Positions 42,864-52,066 of a DNA stretch of 64,000 bases are shown here, one piece after another; position 1 is the first letter of the stretch, and each line of letters starts with the position of its first letter. The notes beneath the pieces were generated by a model, which saw only the letters and a program-made list of their open reading frames with translations, had not been told where the DNA came from and did no database searches. Source of the stretch: Gudongella oleilytica (GTDB lineage: Bacteria; Bacillota; Clostridia; Tissierellales; Tissierellaceae); NCBI RefSeq assembly GCF_004101785.1, contig NZ_CP035130.1, forward strand, positions 1,798,001 to 1,862,000, written 5' to 3'. Made by a program: the position numbers and the translations under genes.

Positions 42864-42892
42864 TTTATTTATCCCTCCGATTTGTATTATGC

Positions 42893-43423
42893 TTACGCAC
42901 TCTTTTTCTCTGCTATTGCGTTAAGAGCAATAGCCAAGCCTCTGATCGTTCCCTGAAGAACATTTGCGAATCCCTGGATCGGTGCATTGAAACCACCCAG
43001 TACCTGTGCAATAAGAACTTCTCTTGGTGGAAGCTCTGCCAGGCTCTTTACTCCCTCAGCACTGATTACCTTGCCATCTACGATACCAGCCTTGATTTCC
43101 AGCTTGTCATTTGTCTTAGCAAATTCTGTTGAAATCTTTGCCGCTGAAACCGGGTCATTGATTCCGAAGGCAACTGCCGACGGCCCTTTAAGAAATTCAT
43201 TGAATTCCTCTAATCCCAGCTCCTTGAATGCAAATCTCATCATTGTGTTTTTGTAAACCTTGTAGTCAACGCCCGCATCTCTGTATCTTTTTCTGAGTTC
43301 AGTCAGCTGAGCTACGTTAAGGCCTCTGTAATCGACCAACACCATTGATTGAGATGAACTGATCTTTTCTTTGATTTCCTCAACTATTTGAGCTTTCGCT
43401 TGAAGGGTTTGTTCCTTCACCAT
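42893..43423 (-). CDS. rplJ: 50S ribosomal protein L10 (uL10)
   Basis: Stalk base that carries L12 dimers; with L12 it autoregulates its operon through the leader. 176 residues. [22 protein letters not shown], the KNTMMRFAF segment and the Ala-rich C-terminal helix that binds L12 are present. First gene after the L10-type leader. Confidence 0.98.
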   Translation of the reverse strand: MVKEQTLQAKAQIVEEIKEKISSSQSMVLVDYRGLNVAQLTELRKRYRDAGVDYKVYKNTMMRFAFKELGLEEFNEFLKGPSAVAFGINDPVSAAKISTEFAKTNDKLEIKAGIVDGKVISAEGVKSLAELPPREVLIAQVLGGFNAPIQGFANVLQGTIRGLAIALNAIAEKKSA

Positions 43424-43570
43424 TGTTCACCTCCTGATTTCTTCTCCTAATAAACAAGGGTCTCACACGCAGACACGCAGAGACCCAAATAATCATATTT
43501 GTATTATCTCACCTCGGCAGGGTATTGAGCCATTGGCACCTGCTGTCTGCGGTTCCTTATTTAATTGACC
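43424..43570 (-). promoter_or_regulatory. L10-type ribosomal protein leader with terminator-like hairpin
   Basis: Leader of rplJ-rplL. It contains the AGCAGGTGCCAATGGCT and CCCTGCCGAGGTG elements seen in Firmicutes L10 leaders (around 43505-43553), the site where the L10-L12 complex binds. Farther down, GGGTCTC / GAGACCC (43472-43500 region) followed by TTGTTTATT looks like an attenuator. A regulatory role is established for the family; the fit here is by eye. Confidence 0.8.
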
Positions 43571-43575
43571 CTTGA

Positions 43576-43604
43576 ATTGTACCAGATGTATTCTACCGTG
43601 TCAA
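43576..43604 (-). promoter_or_regulatory. Promoter of rplJ-rplL
   Basis: Minus strand: -35 TTGACA (43599-43604), 17-base spacer, -10 TACAAT (43576-43581). It starts one base after the rplA stop codon. Confidence 0.85.
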
Positions 43605-44303
43605 CTACTCAGTGAGTTTTCCTGGATTGATTTTTACTCCAGGGCCCATAGTGCTGGCAACTGTTACGGTTCTAAGGTATTTACCCTTTGCTGCTGCCGG
43701 CTTAGCCTTTATCAATGCCTCTACGATAGCCTGGAAGTTTTCTCTAAGCTTATCGGTTCCGAAGGAAACTTTTCCTATGGGAACATGCACGATACTTGCC
43801 TTGTCTACTCTGTATTCTACCTTACCGGCCTTGATCTCATTAACAGCCTTTTCAATATCGAAGGTTACTGTTCCTGATTTTGGGTTAGGCATAAGTCCTT
43901 TTGGTCCAAGGACTCTACCTATTCTACCAACAACGCCCATCATGTCCGGAGTAGCGACTACTACATCGAAATCCAGCCATCCCTCGTTTTGGATCCTTGC
44001 AACCATTTCGTCTCCACCGACGAAGTCAGCGCCTGCATCCTCAGCTTCCTTTACCTTCTCGCCCTTGGCGATAACAAGTACTTTTCTTGTCTTTCCAGTA
44101 CCATGTGGAAGGACTACTGCTCCTCTTACCTGCTGATCAGCATGTCTTGGGTCTACTCCAAGTCTTACTGACAATTCTATAGTTTCATCAAATTTGGCTT
44201 TGGCTGTTTGCTGAACAAGCTCCAATGCCTCTAATGTGTCATAGAGCTTTGTTCTATCAACAAGCTTCATGCTCTCCTGATAGTTTTTTCCTCTCTTTGG
44301 CAT
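43605..44303 (-). CDS. rplA: 50S ribosomal protein L1 (uL1)
   Basis: Large L1-stalk protein that moves with the exiting tRNA; in E. coli also a translational repressor of rplKA. 232 residues. RRGKNY-type opening ([11 protein letters not shown]), [20 protein letters not shown] and [18 protein letters not shown] are typical. Confidence 0.98.
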   Translation of the reverse strand: MPKRGKNYQESMKLVDRTKLYDTLEALELVQQTAKAKFDETIELSVRLGVDPRHADQQVRGAVVLPHGTGKTRKVLVIAKGEKVKEAEDAGADFVGGDEMVARIQNEGWLDFDVVVATPDMMGVVGRIGRVLGPKGLMPNPKSGTVTFDIEKAVNEIKAGKVEYRVDKASIVHVPIGKVSFGTDKLRENFQAIVEALIKAKPAAAKGKYLRTVTVASTMGPGVKINPGKLTE

Positions 44304-44349
44304 AACTTAAAACCTCCTCGTGGTATTAGCGATCAAATCTCCCACATAA

Positions 44350-44775
44350 TTATTGTTCTACCTCTACTCCCATGCTCCTTGCTGTTCCTGCTACCATGCT
44401 CATCGCTGCCTCTACTGATCCAGCGTTTAGGTCAGGCATCTTTGTCTCAGCTATTTGTCTTACCTGAGCTTGGGTCAGCTTAGCTACCTTTTTCTTGTTA
44501 GGTTCCTTTGAACCTGACTCGATTCCGACAGCCTTCTTAATAAGAACCGGTACCGGCGGAGTCTTCGTTATAAAAGTAAAGGATCTGTCCTGATATACTG
44601 TCAGTACAACCGGAATGATCATGCCTGCCTGGTCTGCTGTCCTTGCGTTGAACTCCTTAGTAAACTGCATTATGTTTACACCATGGGGTCCCAATGCTGT
44701 ACCTACAGGTGGGGCTGGTGTTGCCTTACCTGCCGGGATTTGCAATTTTACTAGAGCTATGACTTTTTTTGCCAT
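44350..44775 (-). CDS. rplK: 50S ribosomal protein L11 (uL11)
   Basis: GTPase-associated centre protein, needed for RelA activation and the thiopeptide site. 141 residues. [20 protein letters not shown] and the C-terminal rRNA-binding [10 protein letters not shown]-like segment ([17 protein letters not shown]) are present; the N-terminal prolines of the thiopeptide site are wild type. Confidence 0.98.
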   Translation of the reverse strand: MAKKVIALVKLQIPAGKATPAPPVGTALGPHGVNIMQFTKEFNARTADQAGMIIPVVLTVYQDRSFTFITKTPPVPVLIKKAVGIESGSKEPNKKKVAKLTQAQVRQIAETKMPDLNAGSVEAAMSMVAGTARSMGVEVEQ

Positions 44776-44864
44776 AATTCCACCTCCTCATTTCATTGTG
44801 GTTTAGCGGGAAAATCCCTCCCACTGCACTTCCTATTTATAAAGCAATATTGCTTATAAACCGA

Positions 44865-45419
44865 TTACATTTTTTCTATCTGATCAAATTCAAGCTCCAC
44901 CAATGTCTCCCTCCCGAACATGGAAACATAGACCTTTGCCTTGCGCTTCTCCATGCTGATGGTGTCGATGGTTCCGATAAAGTTTTCGAAAGGACCAGTG
45001 ATAACCTTCACAACATCCTTGGACTTGAAGTCGACCAAAGGCATTACTACCTTTTCCTGAACTCCCAGTGCTCTTACTTCTGAATCGGATAGAGGTACGG
45101 GCTTTGACGAAGGTCCGACAAATCCGGTCACTCCCCTGGTGTTCCTTACTAGATACCAGGATTCGTCATTTATTATCATTTTGACGAGAACGTAGCCTGG
45201 GAACATTTTTCTTTCCTTCAGCTTCTTCTTCCCAGACTTGGTTTCTATATACTCTTCCGTAGGCACCGCCACTTCGAATATATCATCCCTCATCCCTCTG
45301 TTTTCCACCATTTTTTCAAGGTTGGCCTTCACTTTGTTTTCATGACCAGAATAAGTGTGGACTACATACCATTTTGCTTGTTTGGCTCTTTCTTCCCTAC
45401 TTAATTCTTTGTCCGTCAT
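44865..45419 (-). CDS. nusG: Transcription termination/antitermination factor NusG
   Basis: Binds RNA polymerase and modulates pausing. 184 residues: NGN domain (KWYVVHTYSGHENKVKANLE), the RKMFPGYVLVKM strand, and a C-terminal KOW domain (VKVITGPFENFIGTIDTI). Same transcript as rpmG and secE. Confidence 0.98.
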   Translation of the reverse strand: MTDKELSREERAKQAKWYVVHTYSGHENKVKANLEKMVENRGMRDDIFEVAVPTEEYIETKSGKKKLKERKMFPGYVLVKMIINDESWYLVRNTRGVTGFVGPSSKPVPLSDSEVRALGVQEKVVMPLVDFKSKDVVKVITGPFENFIGTIDTISMEKRKAKVYVSMFGRETLVELEFDQIEKM

Positions 45420-45458
45420 AATGCACAGGACCTATACAGGCCCTTCCCTCCCTTGTAT

Positions 45459-45671
45459 TTAAGAAATAATAAGTGATAAAATACCGCCTATTCCAAGATC
45501 CAGAACATATACTACCAGCGCTGTAAGGACACTGATAAATAATACTACACCTGTGTAGTTGATTAGCTCTTTTTTATTTGGCCAAAGAACTTTCTTTAGC
45601 TCAAACTTGACCCCTCTGAAGTAAGTGGCTATTTTATCCTTGAATTTAACAGTTTCAGTTCCTGCCGCCAT
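45459..45671 (-). CDS. secE: Protein translocase subunit SecE
   Basis: Essential clamp of SecY. 70 residues with one transmembrane helix near the C-terminus (TGVVLFISVLTALVVYVLDL) and the amphipathic helix FELKKVLWPNKKEL before it. Short single-helix form, normal for Gram-positives. Confidence 0.97.
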   Translation of the reverse strand: MAAGTETVKFKDKIATYFRGVKFELKKVLWPNKKELINYTGVVLFISVLTALVVYVLDLGIGGILSLIIS

Positions 45672-45696
45672 TGTTTCACATCCTTACTTTGAGTTA

Positions 45697-45846
45697 TTAT
45701 TTTGTTTCCTTGTGAGCAGTGTGTGTCTTGCAGAACTTGCAGTATTTTTTAAGCTCAATTCTTTCAGTCGTGTTTTTCTTGTTCTTCTTAGTGATGTAAT
45801 TTCTTTGCTTGCACTCAGTGCACGCCAATGTGACTCTGTCTCTCAT
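45697..45846 (-). CDS. rpmG: 50S ribosomal protein L33 (bL33), zinc type
   Basis: Read directly on the minus strand; 49 residues. [17 protein letters not shown] and [15 protein letters not shown] give two Cys-x2-Cys pairs, the C+ zinc form. GGAGGTG lies seven bases before the ATG. Standard place before secE. Confidence 0.97.
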   Translation of the reverse strand: MRDRVTLACTECKQRNYITKKNKKNTTERIELKKYCKFCKTHTAHKETK

Positions 45847-45961
45847 TTATCACACCTCCTACCCTTTCCCGATTCCGAAATTCTATGTCAATAAAAGTAT
45901 CAGGGCACAATATCCCATTATTTTAAGACTACTAATATAACCTATCATAAATAAAAAATGC

Positions 45962-45980
45962 TGTCAATAAATTTATTGAC
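45962..45980. promoter_or_regulatory. Palindrome containing a -35-like box upstream of rpmG
   Basis: GTCAATAAATTTATTGAC (45963-45980) is a perfect 18-bp palindrome. Its minus-strand half forms TTGACA (45962-45967), but no good -10 follows at 16-18 bases, so the promoter call is weak. Confidence 0.35.
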
Positions 45981-46004
45981 CCGTTTGAGCCTGCGGGAAT
46001 CATT

Positions 46005-46035
46005 AAAAAGACCAGGTCAAAAGACCCAGTCTTTT
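46005..46035 (-). terminator. Intrinsic terminator of the second tuf gene
   Basis: Thirteen-bp stem (arms 46006-46018 and 46023-46035, two G-U pairs, TTTT loop) six bases past the tuf stop, ending in CTTTTT on the minus strand. Confidence 0.85.
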
Positions 46036-46040
46036 ATAAA

Positions 46041-47234
46041 TTATTCGTAAACCTTAGTTACAACGCCTGCTCCTACTGTTCTTCCGCCTTCTCTTATCGC
46101 GAATCTCAATCCCTCTTCCATCGCGATCGGTGTGATAAGCTCGATCGAAAATCTTGCGTTGTCTCCCGGCATTACCATCTCTACGCCTTCTTCAAGCTTG
46201 ATATTGCCTGTTACGTCTGTTGTCCTGAAGTAGAACTGTGGTCTGTAGCCGTTGAAGAATGGGGTATGTCTTCCGCCCTCTTCCTTGCTCAGTACGAATA
46301 CCTCTGAGTCAAACTTTGTATGGGGCTTTATTGACTTCGGCTTTGCAAGTACCTGGCCTCTTTCGATCTCAGTTCTTTGTACTCCTCTTAGAAGCACCCC
46401 TATGTTGTCTCCTGCCTGTGCCTCGTCAAGAAGCTTCCTGAACATCTCTACTCCGGTTACTACTACTGTTCTGGACTCTTCTGTTAGACCTACTATCTCT
46501 ACGTTGTCGCCGGTCTTTACTACTCCTCTTTCTACTCTGCCTGTTGCTACTGTTCCTCTTCCTGTGATTGAAAATACGTCCTCTACTGGCATCAGGAATG
46601 GCTTGTCTATCTCTCTTTGTGGCTGTGGAATGTATGTGTCTACTTCTTCCATTAGCTTAACTATCTTGTCTCCCCATGGTCCCATTGGATCCTCAAGTGC
46701 CTTCAATGCTGATCCTGCTACGATCGGTGTGTTGTCGCCATCGAATTCGTACTCTGTCAGAAGCTCTCTTACTTCCATCTCTACAAGCTCGATTAGCTCA
46801 GGGTCGTCTACCATGTCTTCCTTGTTAAGGAATACTACTATCTTAGGTACTCCTACCTGCCTTGACAGTAGGATGTGCTCTCTTGTTTGTGGCATTGGGC
46901 CGTCTGCTGCCGATACTACAAGGATTGCTCCGTCCATCTGTGCTGCTCCGGTGATCATGTTCTTTACATAGTCAGCATGGCCTGGGCAGTCTACGTGTGC
47001 GTAGTGTCTGTTTGCTGTCTCATACTCTACGTGGGATGTAGATATGGTGATTCCTCTTTCTCTCTCCTCAGGTGCCTTGTCTATATGTGCGTAGTCGATG
47101 AATTCACCTGTTCCGAATCTCTTGTTCAACACTAATGTTATCGCTGCTGTCAGTGTGGTTTTACCGTGGTCAACGTGGCCTATTGTTCCTACGTTAACGT
47201 GGGGTTTCGTTCTTTCAAATTTTTGCTTACCCAT
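46041..47234 (-). CDS. tuf: Elongation factor Tu, second copy
   Basis: 397 residues, identical to the str-operon copy except Glu for Asp at residue 181; about six base differences over the whole gene. Shares the same ribosome site and the last bases past the stop, while leader and terminator differ. It sits 65 bases after tRNA-Thr and is probably read from the same promoter. The near identity over 1.2 kb in one genome indicates recent gene conversion. Confidence 0.99.
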   Translation of the reverse strand: MGKQKFERTKPHVNVGTIGHVDHGKTTLTAAITLVLNKRFGTGEFIDYAHIDKAPEERERGITISTSHVEYETANRHYAHVDCPGHADYVKNMITGAAQMDGAILVVSAADGPMPQTREHILLSRQVGVPKIVVFLNKEDMVDDPELIELVEMEVRELLTEYEFDGDNTPIVAGSALKALEDPMGPWGDKIVKLMEEVDTYIPQPQREIDKPFLMPVEDVFSITGRGTVATGRVERGVVKTGDNVEIVGLTEESRTVVVTGVEMFRKLLDEAQAGDNIGVLLRGVQRTEIERGQVLAKPKSIKPHTKFDSEVFVLSKEEGGRHTPFFNGYRPQFYFRTTDVTGNIKLEEGVEMVMPGDNARFSIELITPIAMEEGLRFAIREGGRTVGAGVVTKVYE

Positions 47235-47298
47235 TTCTTGATCCTCCCTTAATAATATTCTTCCTAAGAAAACTTATCCGGGTGTTTCTAATTTTATA

Positions 47299-47374
47299 TG
47301 GAGCCCACGACCGGACTTGAACCGGTGACCTCTTGCTTACCATGCAAGTGCTCTACCTCCTGAGCTACGTGGGC
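47299..47374 (-). tRNA. tRNA-Thr (anticodon GGT)
   Basis: Complete 76-nt cloverleaf with encoded CCA: acceptor GCCCACG / CGTGGGC, D arm GCTC / GAGC, anticodon stem CTTGC / GCAAG with loop ATGGTAA, T arm ACCGG / CCGGT with loop TTCAAGT. Reads ACC and ACU codons. A promoter lies directly upstream and tuf directly downstream. Confidence 0.98.
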
Positions 47375-47386
47375 TTACAGTATGTT

Positions 47387-47415
47387 ATTTTACTATTGAA
47401 CCATAGCCTTGTCAA
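47387..47415 (-). promoter_or_regulatory. Promoter of tRNA-Thr and tuf
   Basis: Minus strand: -35 TTGACA (47410-47415), 17-base spacer, -10 TAAAAT (47387-47392). The predicted start is only about six bases before the tRNA, so very little leader must be removed. Confidence 0.85.
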
Positions 47416-47418
47416 TAC

Positions 47419-48060
47419 TCATTCTCCAATTATAAGGTATCTTTCGATTTTCCTTTTTACCCTTTGAAGCGCGTTGTCGATGCTCTTTACCCTACGGTTC
47501 AAGTTCGTCGCTATCTCCTCATAGCTTCTGCCCTCCACATAGGATTGGAGTACCTCCCTTTCAAGTGAAGTCAATAGTCCAAACAGCTTTTGCTCAATGC
47601 TGTCCATCGATTCCTTTCCAATTATAAGCTCCATGGGATCGGTCGACCTGCCTGAGCCTACAGTCTCCATAGCACTTGAACTCCCCTCGCCATAGGCTGG
47701 CTTGCTAAGGGAGACGTAGGTATTCAAGGGTATATGCTTTTGTCTTGTTGCCGATTTGATCGCCGTGATCATTTGTCTTGTAATGCAAATATCCGCAAAG
47801 CTCTTAAAAGATGATGCCTTATCCATGTCATAGGTTCGGATAGCCTTGTAGAGTCCTATCATACCCTCCTGCACGATGTCATCCCTGTCAGCTCCTACAA
47901 TATAATAGGAGTGTGCCTTGATCTTCACGAAATCCTTGTACTTGTATATGAGGTGCTCAAGCGCAGAAATGCTGCCATCATTTGCTATGGCAACGATTTG
48001 TTCGTCTGTCTTTGTATCCAGATTCTCCTGTGGTTCGGATACTGTTCTGTCAATGCTCAT
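47419..48060 (-). CDS. sigH: RNA polymerase sigma factor SigH
   Basis: Sigma factor for stationary phase and entry into sporulation, 213 residues from the ATG at 48058-48060, with GGAGGAG five to seven bases upstream; a TTG seven codons earlier is less likely. Region 2 has DDIVQEGMIGLYKAIRTYD and FKSFADICITRQMITAIK; region 4 has LTSLEREVLQSYVEGRSYEEIA and the helix NRRVKSIDNALQRVKRK. Its presence suggests a spore-forming ancestry, though SigH also exists in some non-spore-formers. Confidence 0.95.
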   Translation of the reverse strand: MSIDRTVSEPQENLDTKTDEQIVAIANDGSISALEHLIYKYKDFVKIKAHSYYIVGADRDDIVQEGMIGLYKAIRTYDMDKASSFKSFADICITRQMITAIKSATRQKHIPLNTYVSLSKPAYGEGSSSAMETVGSGRSTDPMELIIGKESMDSIEQKLFGLLTSLEREVLQSYVEGRSYEEIATNLNRRVKSIDNALQRVKRKIERYLIIGE

Positions 48061-48091
48061 TTCCACTCCTCCAGCAATCAAGTCATAATAA

Positions 48092-48613
48092 CTATTTATC
48101 CCAATCTTTCAGCTTGTGGTGGACTCTGTCAGCGAGTCTGCCCAATTGGATATCGTTCTTCATATTTATCTTTTTCCTTTTTTTTGCAACAAGCCTCATC
48201 TCGTCATCGATCTCTGCCTCCAGCTCTCTGGCAGAAAGTCTGGTCCCGCCCCGGGAAAGTATTATCTCCTGCTCCGTTCTGTCCGAGGTTGCGACTCTTA
48301 TCCTTTTTATTCGTCCAAGCTCATCGAGCATTTTCTCGATATAATGGTCTGCAAGCTCATTTTCCTTTGTATAAACAACCGTTATGCCTTTGTACTCCTC
48401 TTCCTTACGTATGCTTCCCTTTACCAGGTGAGCATCGAAAACTACAATGGTTTCTATTCCAGAATAATGGTGGTACTCAGAGAGTATCTCCAATAGCTCA
48501 AGCCTTGCCTGCTCAAAGTCGACCGCTGCAACTTCTTTAAGTCTGTCCCAGGAATTTATGATGTTGTAGCCGTCAACTACAAGCATCTCACTGTTCTTGC
48601 TATTCCCTGCCAT
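48092..48613 (-). CDS. rae1: NYN-domain endoribonuclease (YacP/Rae1 family)
   Basis: 173 residues. The PIN/NYN acidic residues lie in LVVDGYNIINSW, VVFDAH and VATSDRTEQE. In B. subtilis the family member Rae1 cleaves mRNA in the ribosomal A site. The start is inside the last codons of rlmB (14-nt overlap), so expression is coupled to that rRNA methylase. Function in this organism is inferred from family and neighbours. Confidence 0.88.
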   Translation of the reverse strand: MAGNSKNSEMLVVDGYNIINSWDRLKEVAAVDFEQARLELLEILSEYHHYSGIETIVVFDAHLVKGSIRKEEEYKGITVVYTKENELADHYIEKMLDELGRIKRIRVATSDRTEQEIILSRGGTRLSARELEAEIDDEMRLVAKKRKKINMKNDIQLGRLADRVHHKLKDWDK

Positions 48614-49343
48614 GAGATTGTCTCACTGCCTCATAGATCAAAATGGAAGCCGCATTGGATGCGTTCAACGAGGATATTTTCCCCTTCATTGGAATGCTCA
48701 CAAGAACATCGCACTTATCCTTGACCAACCTTGAGAGACCCTTGCCCTCGCCACCGATGACAATTCCTATTGAGCCGGTCATCTCAGTATCCGAGTAGGA
48801 CTTCTCAGCCTCAGCATCGGCACCGTAGAGCCATAGTCCCTTTGCCTTCAGCTCATCCATCGTCTGAACTATATTGTTGACCTGGGCAATCTTCATATGC
48901 TCAACCGCTCCTGCAGAGCTTTTGTATACAGTCTGATTTACCATTGCCGATCTTCTCTTGGGGATTATTACTCCATGAACTCCAGCGCACTCAGCAGTTC
49001 TTATGATAGCTCCCAGATTATGAGTGTCCTCGACCCCGTCCAGTACAACTACAAAGGGCTTTTCTCCCCTTGCCTTTGCTTTAGACAGTATCTCATCCAC
49101 AGACGAATATACAAACCCTGTGACAAGAGCCACTACCCCCTGGTGTGCGTTCCCCTGAGCCATTGAATCCAATTTTTTCTTGTCCACCTGCTGGACTACT
49201 ATCTTCCTGTCCTTAGCGATGCCAATGATCTTTGTTATCGAGCCCTTCAGTTCTCCCTTAAGAACATAAAGCTTGTCTATCTGCTTCTCTGATTTCAAAA
49301 GCTCAAGTACGGGATTCCTGCCTGCAACATACATTTCATTCAT
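48600..49343 (-). CDS. rlmB: 23S rRNA (guanosine-2'-O-)-methyltransferase, RlmB type
   Basis: SpoU-class methyltransferase, 247 residues. An N-terminal substrate-binding domain (YVAGRNPVLELLKSEKQIDKL) precedes the knotted catalytic domain with DTHNLGAIIRTAECAG, IVIGGEGKGLS and IPMKGKISSLNASNAASI (the three SpoU motifs). Conserved place between mrnC and yacP; thyX intervenes here. Confidence 0.93.
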   Translation of the reverse strand: MNEMYVAGRNPVLELLKSEKQIDKLYVLKGELKGSITKIIGIAKDRKIVVQQVDKKKLDSMAQGNAHQGVVALVTGFVYSSVDEILSKAKARGEKPFVVVLDGVEDTHNLGAIIRTAECAGVHGVIIPKRRSAMVNQTVYKSSAGAVEHMKIAQVNNIVQTMDELKAKGLWLYGADAEAEKSYSDTEMTGSIGIVIGGEGKGLSRLVKDKCDVLVSIPMKGKISSLNASNAASILIYEAVRQSHGRE

Positions 49344-49363
49344 ATATTATTCTCCTCCAAAGG

Positions 49364-50140
49364 CTATCTTTGAGCCTCTCTATTCATATCTTCAAAAAAT
49401 TCTCTTACTTCCACTATTTTGCCACAGGTCATGGCTCCCTCAGGACATGGGCCGTTCACACAGCCTGGGCCCGCATTCTTAAACAGGGTAGGATACACCT
49501 TCTTTACCTCTCTGAGCATCTCAATCCCAAGTCTTCTTATCTCCCACTGTGCTCTGTTGCAGGTTCTTAACGCAAAGAAGTTTAAGAGGCTCCTTGCATT
49601 CATAGTAACTACTATCTTCGTCTCGCAGGCATTGGGAAAAACATATCTCGCATCCTCGATGGCATCCTTTTCAGCTCTTTGCTTGGCGTCCTTTTCCTTT
49701 CTGCCCTGAGCAAGGTAAGCATCATAATGCTCCGCAAAGAGCACTTCAACAAGCTTATCATATGCTGCCTGGTCAGCCTCCATTGTCTTTATGAACAGCT
49801 CCCTGGCTTCAGGATTTTTTTCTATGCTTGGGGGGATGATGTATTCAAACTGATCAAGTCGTACATATCTTTGTGATTGCTGGGAATAACTGGCTATCCT
49901 GTGTCTTACCAGCTGATGGGTAAGGGTCCTGGAAACCCCCTCTATTCCAAATGTGAAGCTCACATGCTCTATGGGGCTTTCGTGTCCCAGGTCCATTAAA
50001 AGGTCAAGAAAGTTATGGACTCTCTCCTCATCCTGTCCCTGCTCTATCTCATCGATTCCCACCGGAGAGTAGCACAGCTTTGCAGCAGAGGCTACAAGCT
50101 TCTCGCCATCAGGAGTATATCTTAGCAACTGTACCTTCAT
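49364..50140 (-). CDS. thyX: Flavin-dependent thymidylate synthase
   Basis: Makes dTMP from dUMP using FAD and methylene-tetrahydrofolate. 258 residues. The ThyX motif RHR-x7-S is [14 protein letters not shown], near residue 80; the C-terminal [20 protein letters not shown] segment carries the nucleotide and folate contacts. GGAGGAGG precedes the start. No thyA is in the window, so this may be the only thymidylate synthase. Confidence 0.96.
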   Translation of the reverse strand: MKVQLLRYTPDGEKLVASAAKLCYSPVGIDEIEQGQDEERVHNFLDLLMDLGHESPIEHVSFTFGIEGVSRTLTHQLVRHRIASYSQQSQRYVRLDQFEYIIPPSIEKNPEARELFIKTMEADQAAYDKLVEVLFAEHYDAYLAQGRKEKDAKQRAEKDAIEDARYVFPNACETKIVVTMNARSLLNFFALRTCNRAQWEIRRLGIEMLREVKKVYPTLFKNAGPGCVNGPCPEGAMTCGKIVEVREFFEDMNREAQR

Positions 50141-50151
50141 GGGGCCTCCTC

Positions 50152-50589
50152 CTATCCTTTGATCTTCTTAATGTCTTCAAACAGCTCCATCAGCCTCTCA
50201 TCTCTCCCTGAAAGGTAGAGATAGCCCATGAGACACTCGAAGCCTGTGGCATATTTATAATCGATCAACTCAGCGTTTTTTGGCGAAGTGTTGGTCTTTG
50301 CATTCCTGCCCTTCCTGACCATCTCTCTCTCTCTGTTGTCCAGCTTATCGTCGAGGCTGTGGACCAACTCTGCCTGTGAGGCTGCACTGACGTAGCCAGT
50401 AGCCTTTTTATGGAGAAGCTTTGCGTTTTGATCCCTGTTAAGGATAACAGTTCTAACAAATAGCTCGTAGACTGCATCTCCGATATAAGCCAGCTGAAGG
50501 GGTGAAAGCATCTCCACATCCTCTCTGCTAAGTGACTGGTTCATTCGTCTGAATATGTTCAAATCATCAAGCTCTATGCTCTTTTCCAT
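50152..50589 (-). CDS. mrnC: Mini-ribonuclease III
   Basis: RNase III-like domain without a double-strand RNA-binding domain, matures 23S rRNA. 145 residues, normal length. Active-site region [15 protein letters not shown] and the second acidic cluster [23 protein letters not shown] are intact. Overlaps cysS by 16 nt, as in the family's usual gene order. Confidence 0.95.
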   Translation of the reverse strand: MEKSIELDDLNIFRRMNQSLSREDVEMLSPLQLAYIGDAVYELFVRTVILNRDQNAKLLHKKATGYVSAASQAELVHSLDDKLDNREREMVRKGRNAKTNTSPKNAELIDYKYATGFECLMGYLYLSGRDERLMELFEDIKKIKG

Positions 50590-51968
50590 TTTACACCATC
50601 TTTTGTATCCTCAAGGATTATGCCTCTCTCCTTAAGGATATCCCTGATCTCATCCGATTTCTTAAAATCCTTGTTTGCCCTGGCTGCCGTTCTCTCCTCG
50701 ATAAGCTTTATGATCTCATCATCGGGAAGCTCATCCTGCTTTGACAGTATCCCAAGGACCTTTGCCAGCTCCATGAGGGTATTCAGAGCGTACTCAGTCT
50801 CCTTATAGCCTGTGGTCTCGTCAACCTCTGAATTTGTGAACTTCACAAGGTCAAATACCGAAGCGACAGCATCTGCAGTATTAAGGTCATCCTCCATGCT
50901 GGCAATAAAGCTGTCTCTGAATGAATCCACTTTTAAAGCGAACTCCTTATCAAGTTCCGAATCTTCCTTACCTGCTCTTTCAAGGCAATATTCCAGGTGC
51001 TTCTTTGCATTGTAAAGTCTCTCAAGGCCATTCTTATTCTGATCCATAACCTCTCTGCTGAAATTTATCGGTGATCTGTAATGTGCTGAAAGCAGGAAGA
51101 ATCTTAAAACCTCAAGGTCGTATTCCTGGTGGATCTCCTTTATTGTAAAGAAATTCCCAAGGGATTTGGACATCTTCTGATTGTCAACAAAAAGCATCCC
51201 GTTGTGAAGCCAATAGTTGGCAAATGGCTTTCCTGAAAGCGTCTCCGACTGGGCGATCTCGTTCTCGTGGTGAGGAAACTGAAGATCCTCTCCGCCTGAA
51301 TGGATGTCGATCGTCTCGCCCAACAGCGCCTTTGCCATAACCGAGCACTCAATATGCCAGCCTGGTCTTCCCTTGCCCCACGGGCTGTCCCATGATGGCT
51401 CGCCGGGCTTTTCCTTCTTCCACAGAACAAAATCCAGAGGATTTCTCTTGTCCTCATTTACCTCGATCCTGGCACCGCTTTGCAGCTCATCAATGTTTTT
51501 TTTGCTAAGCTTTCCATAATCCTTTGCGCTTTCTATGCTGAAGTAAACATTGCCGTCTACTGCATAGGCGGCACCCTTTTTCTCCAGCTCAGCGATAAAC
51601 TGGACCATTTGGGAGATGTAGTCAGTTGCTTTTGGATGCACGGTATTGTAATCGTAGATATTTAGTCCCTGTGCGTCCTCCTTAAAGGCAGCTATATATC
51701 TGTCTGCTACCTCCTTGACGGTTATATTCTCCTCATTGGCCTTATTGATCAGCTTGTCATCGATATCCGTAAAGTTGACTACGAATTTAACGTCGTAGCC
51801 TCTGTATATGAAAAACCTTCGCAATGTGTCGAATACAACCAGCGGTCTTGCATTCCCAACATGGATAAAGTTATAGACAGTAGGTCCGCAATTGTACATG
51901 GATACCTGACCTTCTACCACAGGCACGAATTCTTCTTTTCTTCTGGTTAGTGAATTGTACAGCTTCAT
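50574..51968 (-). CDS. cysS: Cysteinyl-tRNA synthetase
   Basis: Class I synthetase, 464 residues. CGPTVYNFIHVGNARP holds a zinc Cys and the HIGH-like motif; a further zinc Cys and His cluster lies in HIECSVMAKALLGETIDIHSG; the KMSKS motif is KMSKSLGN. The C-terminal domain is normal length. AGGAGG lies seven bases before the ATG. It has its own promoter and an unusual leader with a terminator-shaped hairpin. Confidence 0.97.
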   Translation of the reverse strand: MKLYNSLTRRKEEFVPVVEGQVSMYNCGPTVYNFIHVGNARPLVVFDTLRRFFIYRGYDVKFVVNFTDIDDKLINKANEENITVKEVADRYIAAFKEDAQGLNIYDYNTVHPKATDYISQMVQFIAELEKKGAAYAVDGNVYFSIESAKDYGKLSKKNIDELQSGARIEVNEDKRNPLDFVLWKKEKPGEPSWDSPWGKGRPGWHIECSVMAKALLGETIDIHSGGEDLQFPHHENEIAQSETLSGKPFANYWLHNGMLFVDNQKMSKSLGNFFTIKEIHQEYDLEVLRFFLLSAHYRSPINFSREVMDQNKNGLERLYNAKKHLEYCLERAGKEDSELDKEFALKVDSFRDSFIASMEDDLNTADAVASVFDLVKFTNSEVDETTGYKETEYALNTLMELAKVLGILSKQDELPDDEIIKLIEERTAARANKDFKKSDEIRDILKERGIILEDTKDGVKWKRA

Positions 51969-51996
51969 ATGCTTACCTCCTGATCTTATTTAATGC

Positions 51997-52028
51997 AAAA
52001 ATCGTCTCTGATTACGGAGACGATTTTT
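51997..52028 (-). terminator. Intrinsic terminator between gltX and cysS
   Basis: Twelve-bp perfect stem (arms 51997-52008 and 52017-52028, 8-nt loop) whose right arm ends in ATTTTTG on the minus strand. It lies about 75 bases past the gltX stop and also downstream of the cysS promoter. Confidence 0.88.
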
Positions 52029-52066
52029 AAGTATTCGTTGTTAAAGCATCTCCTGCTATCAAATCC

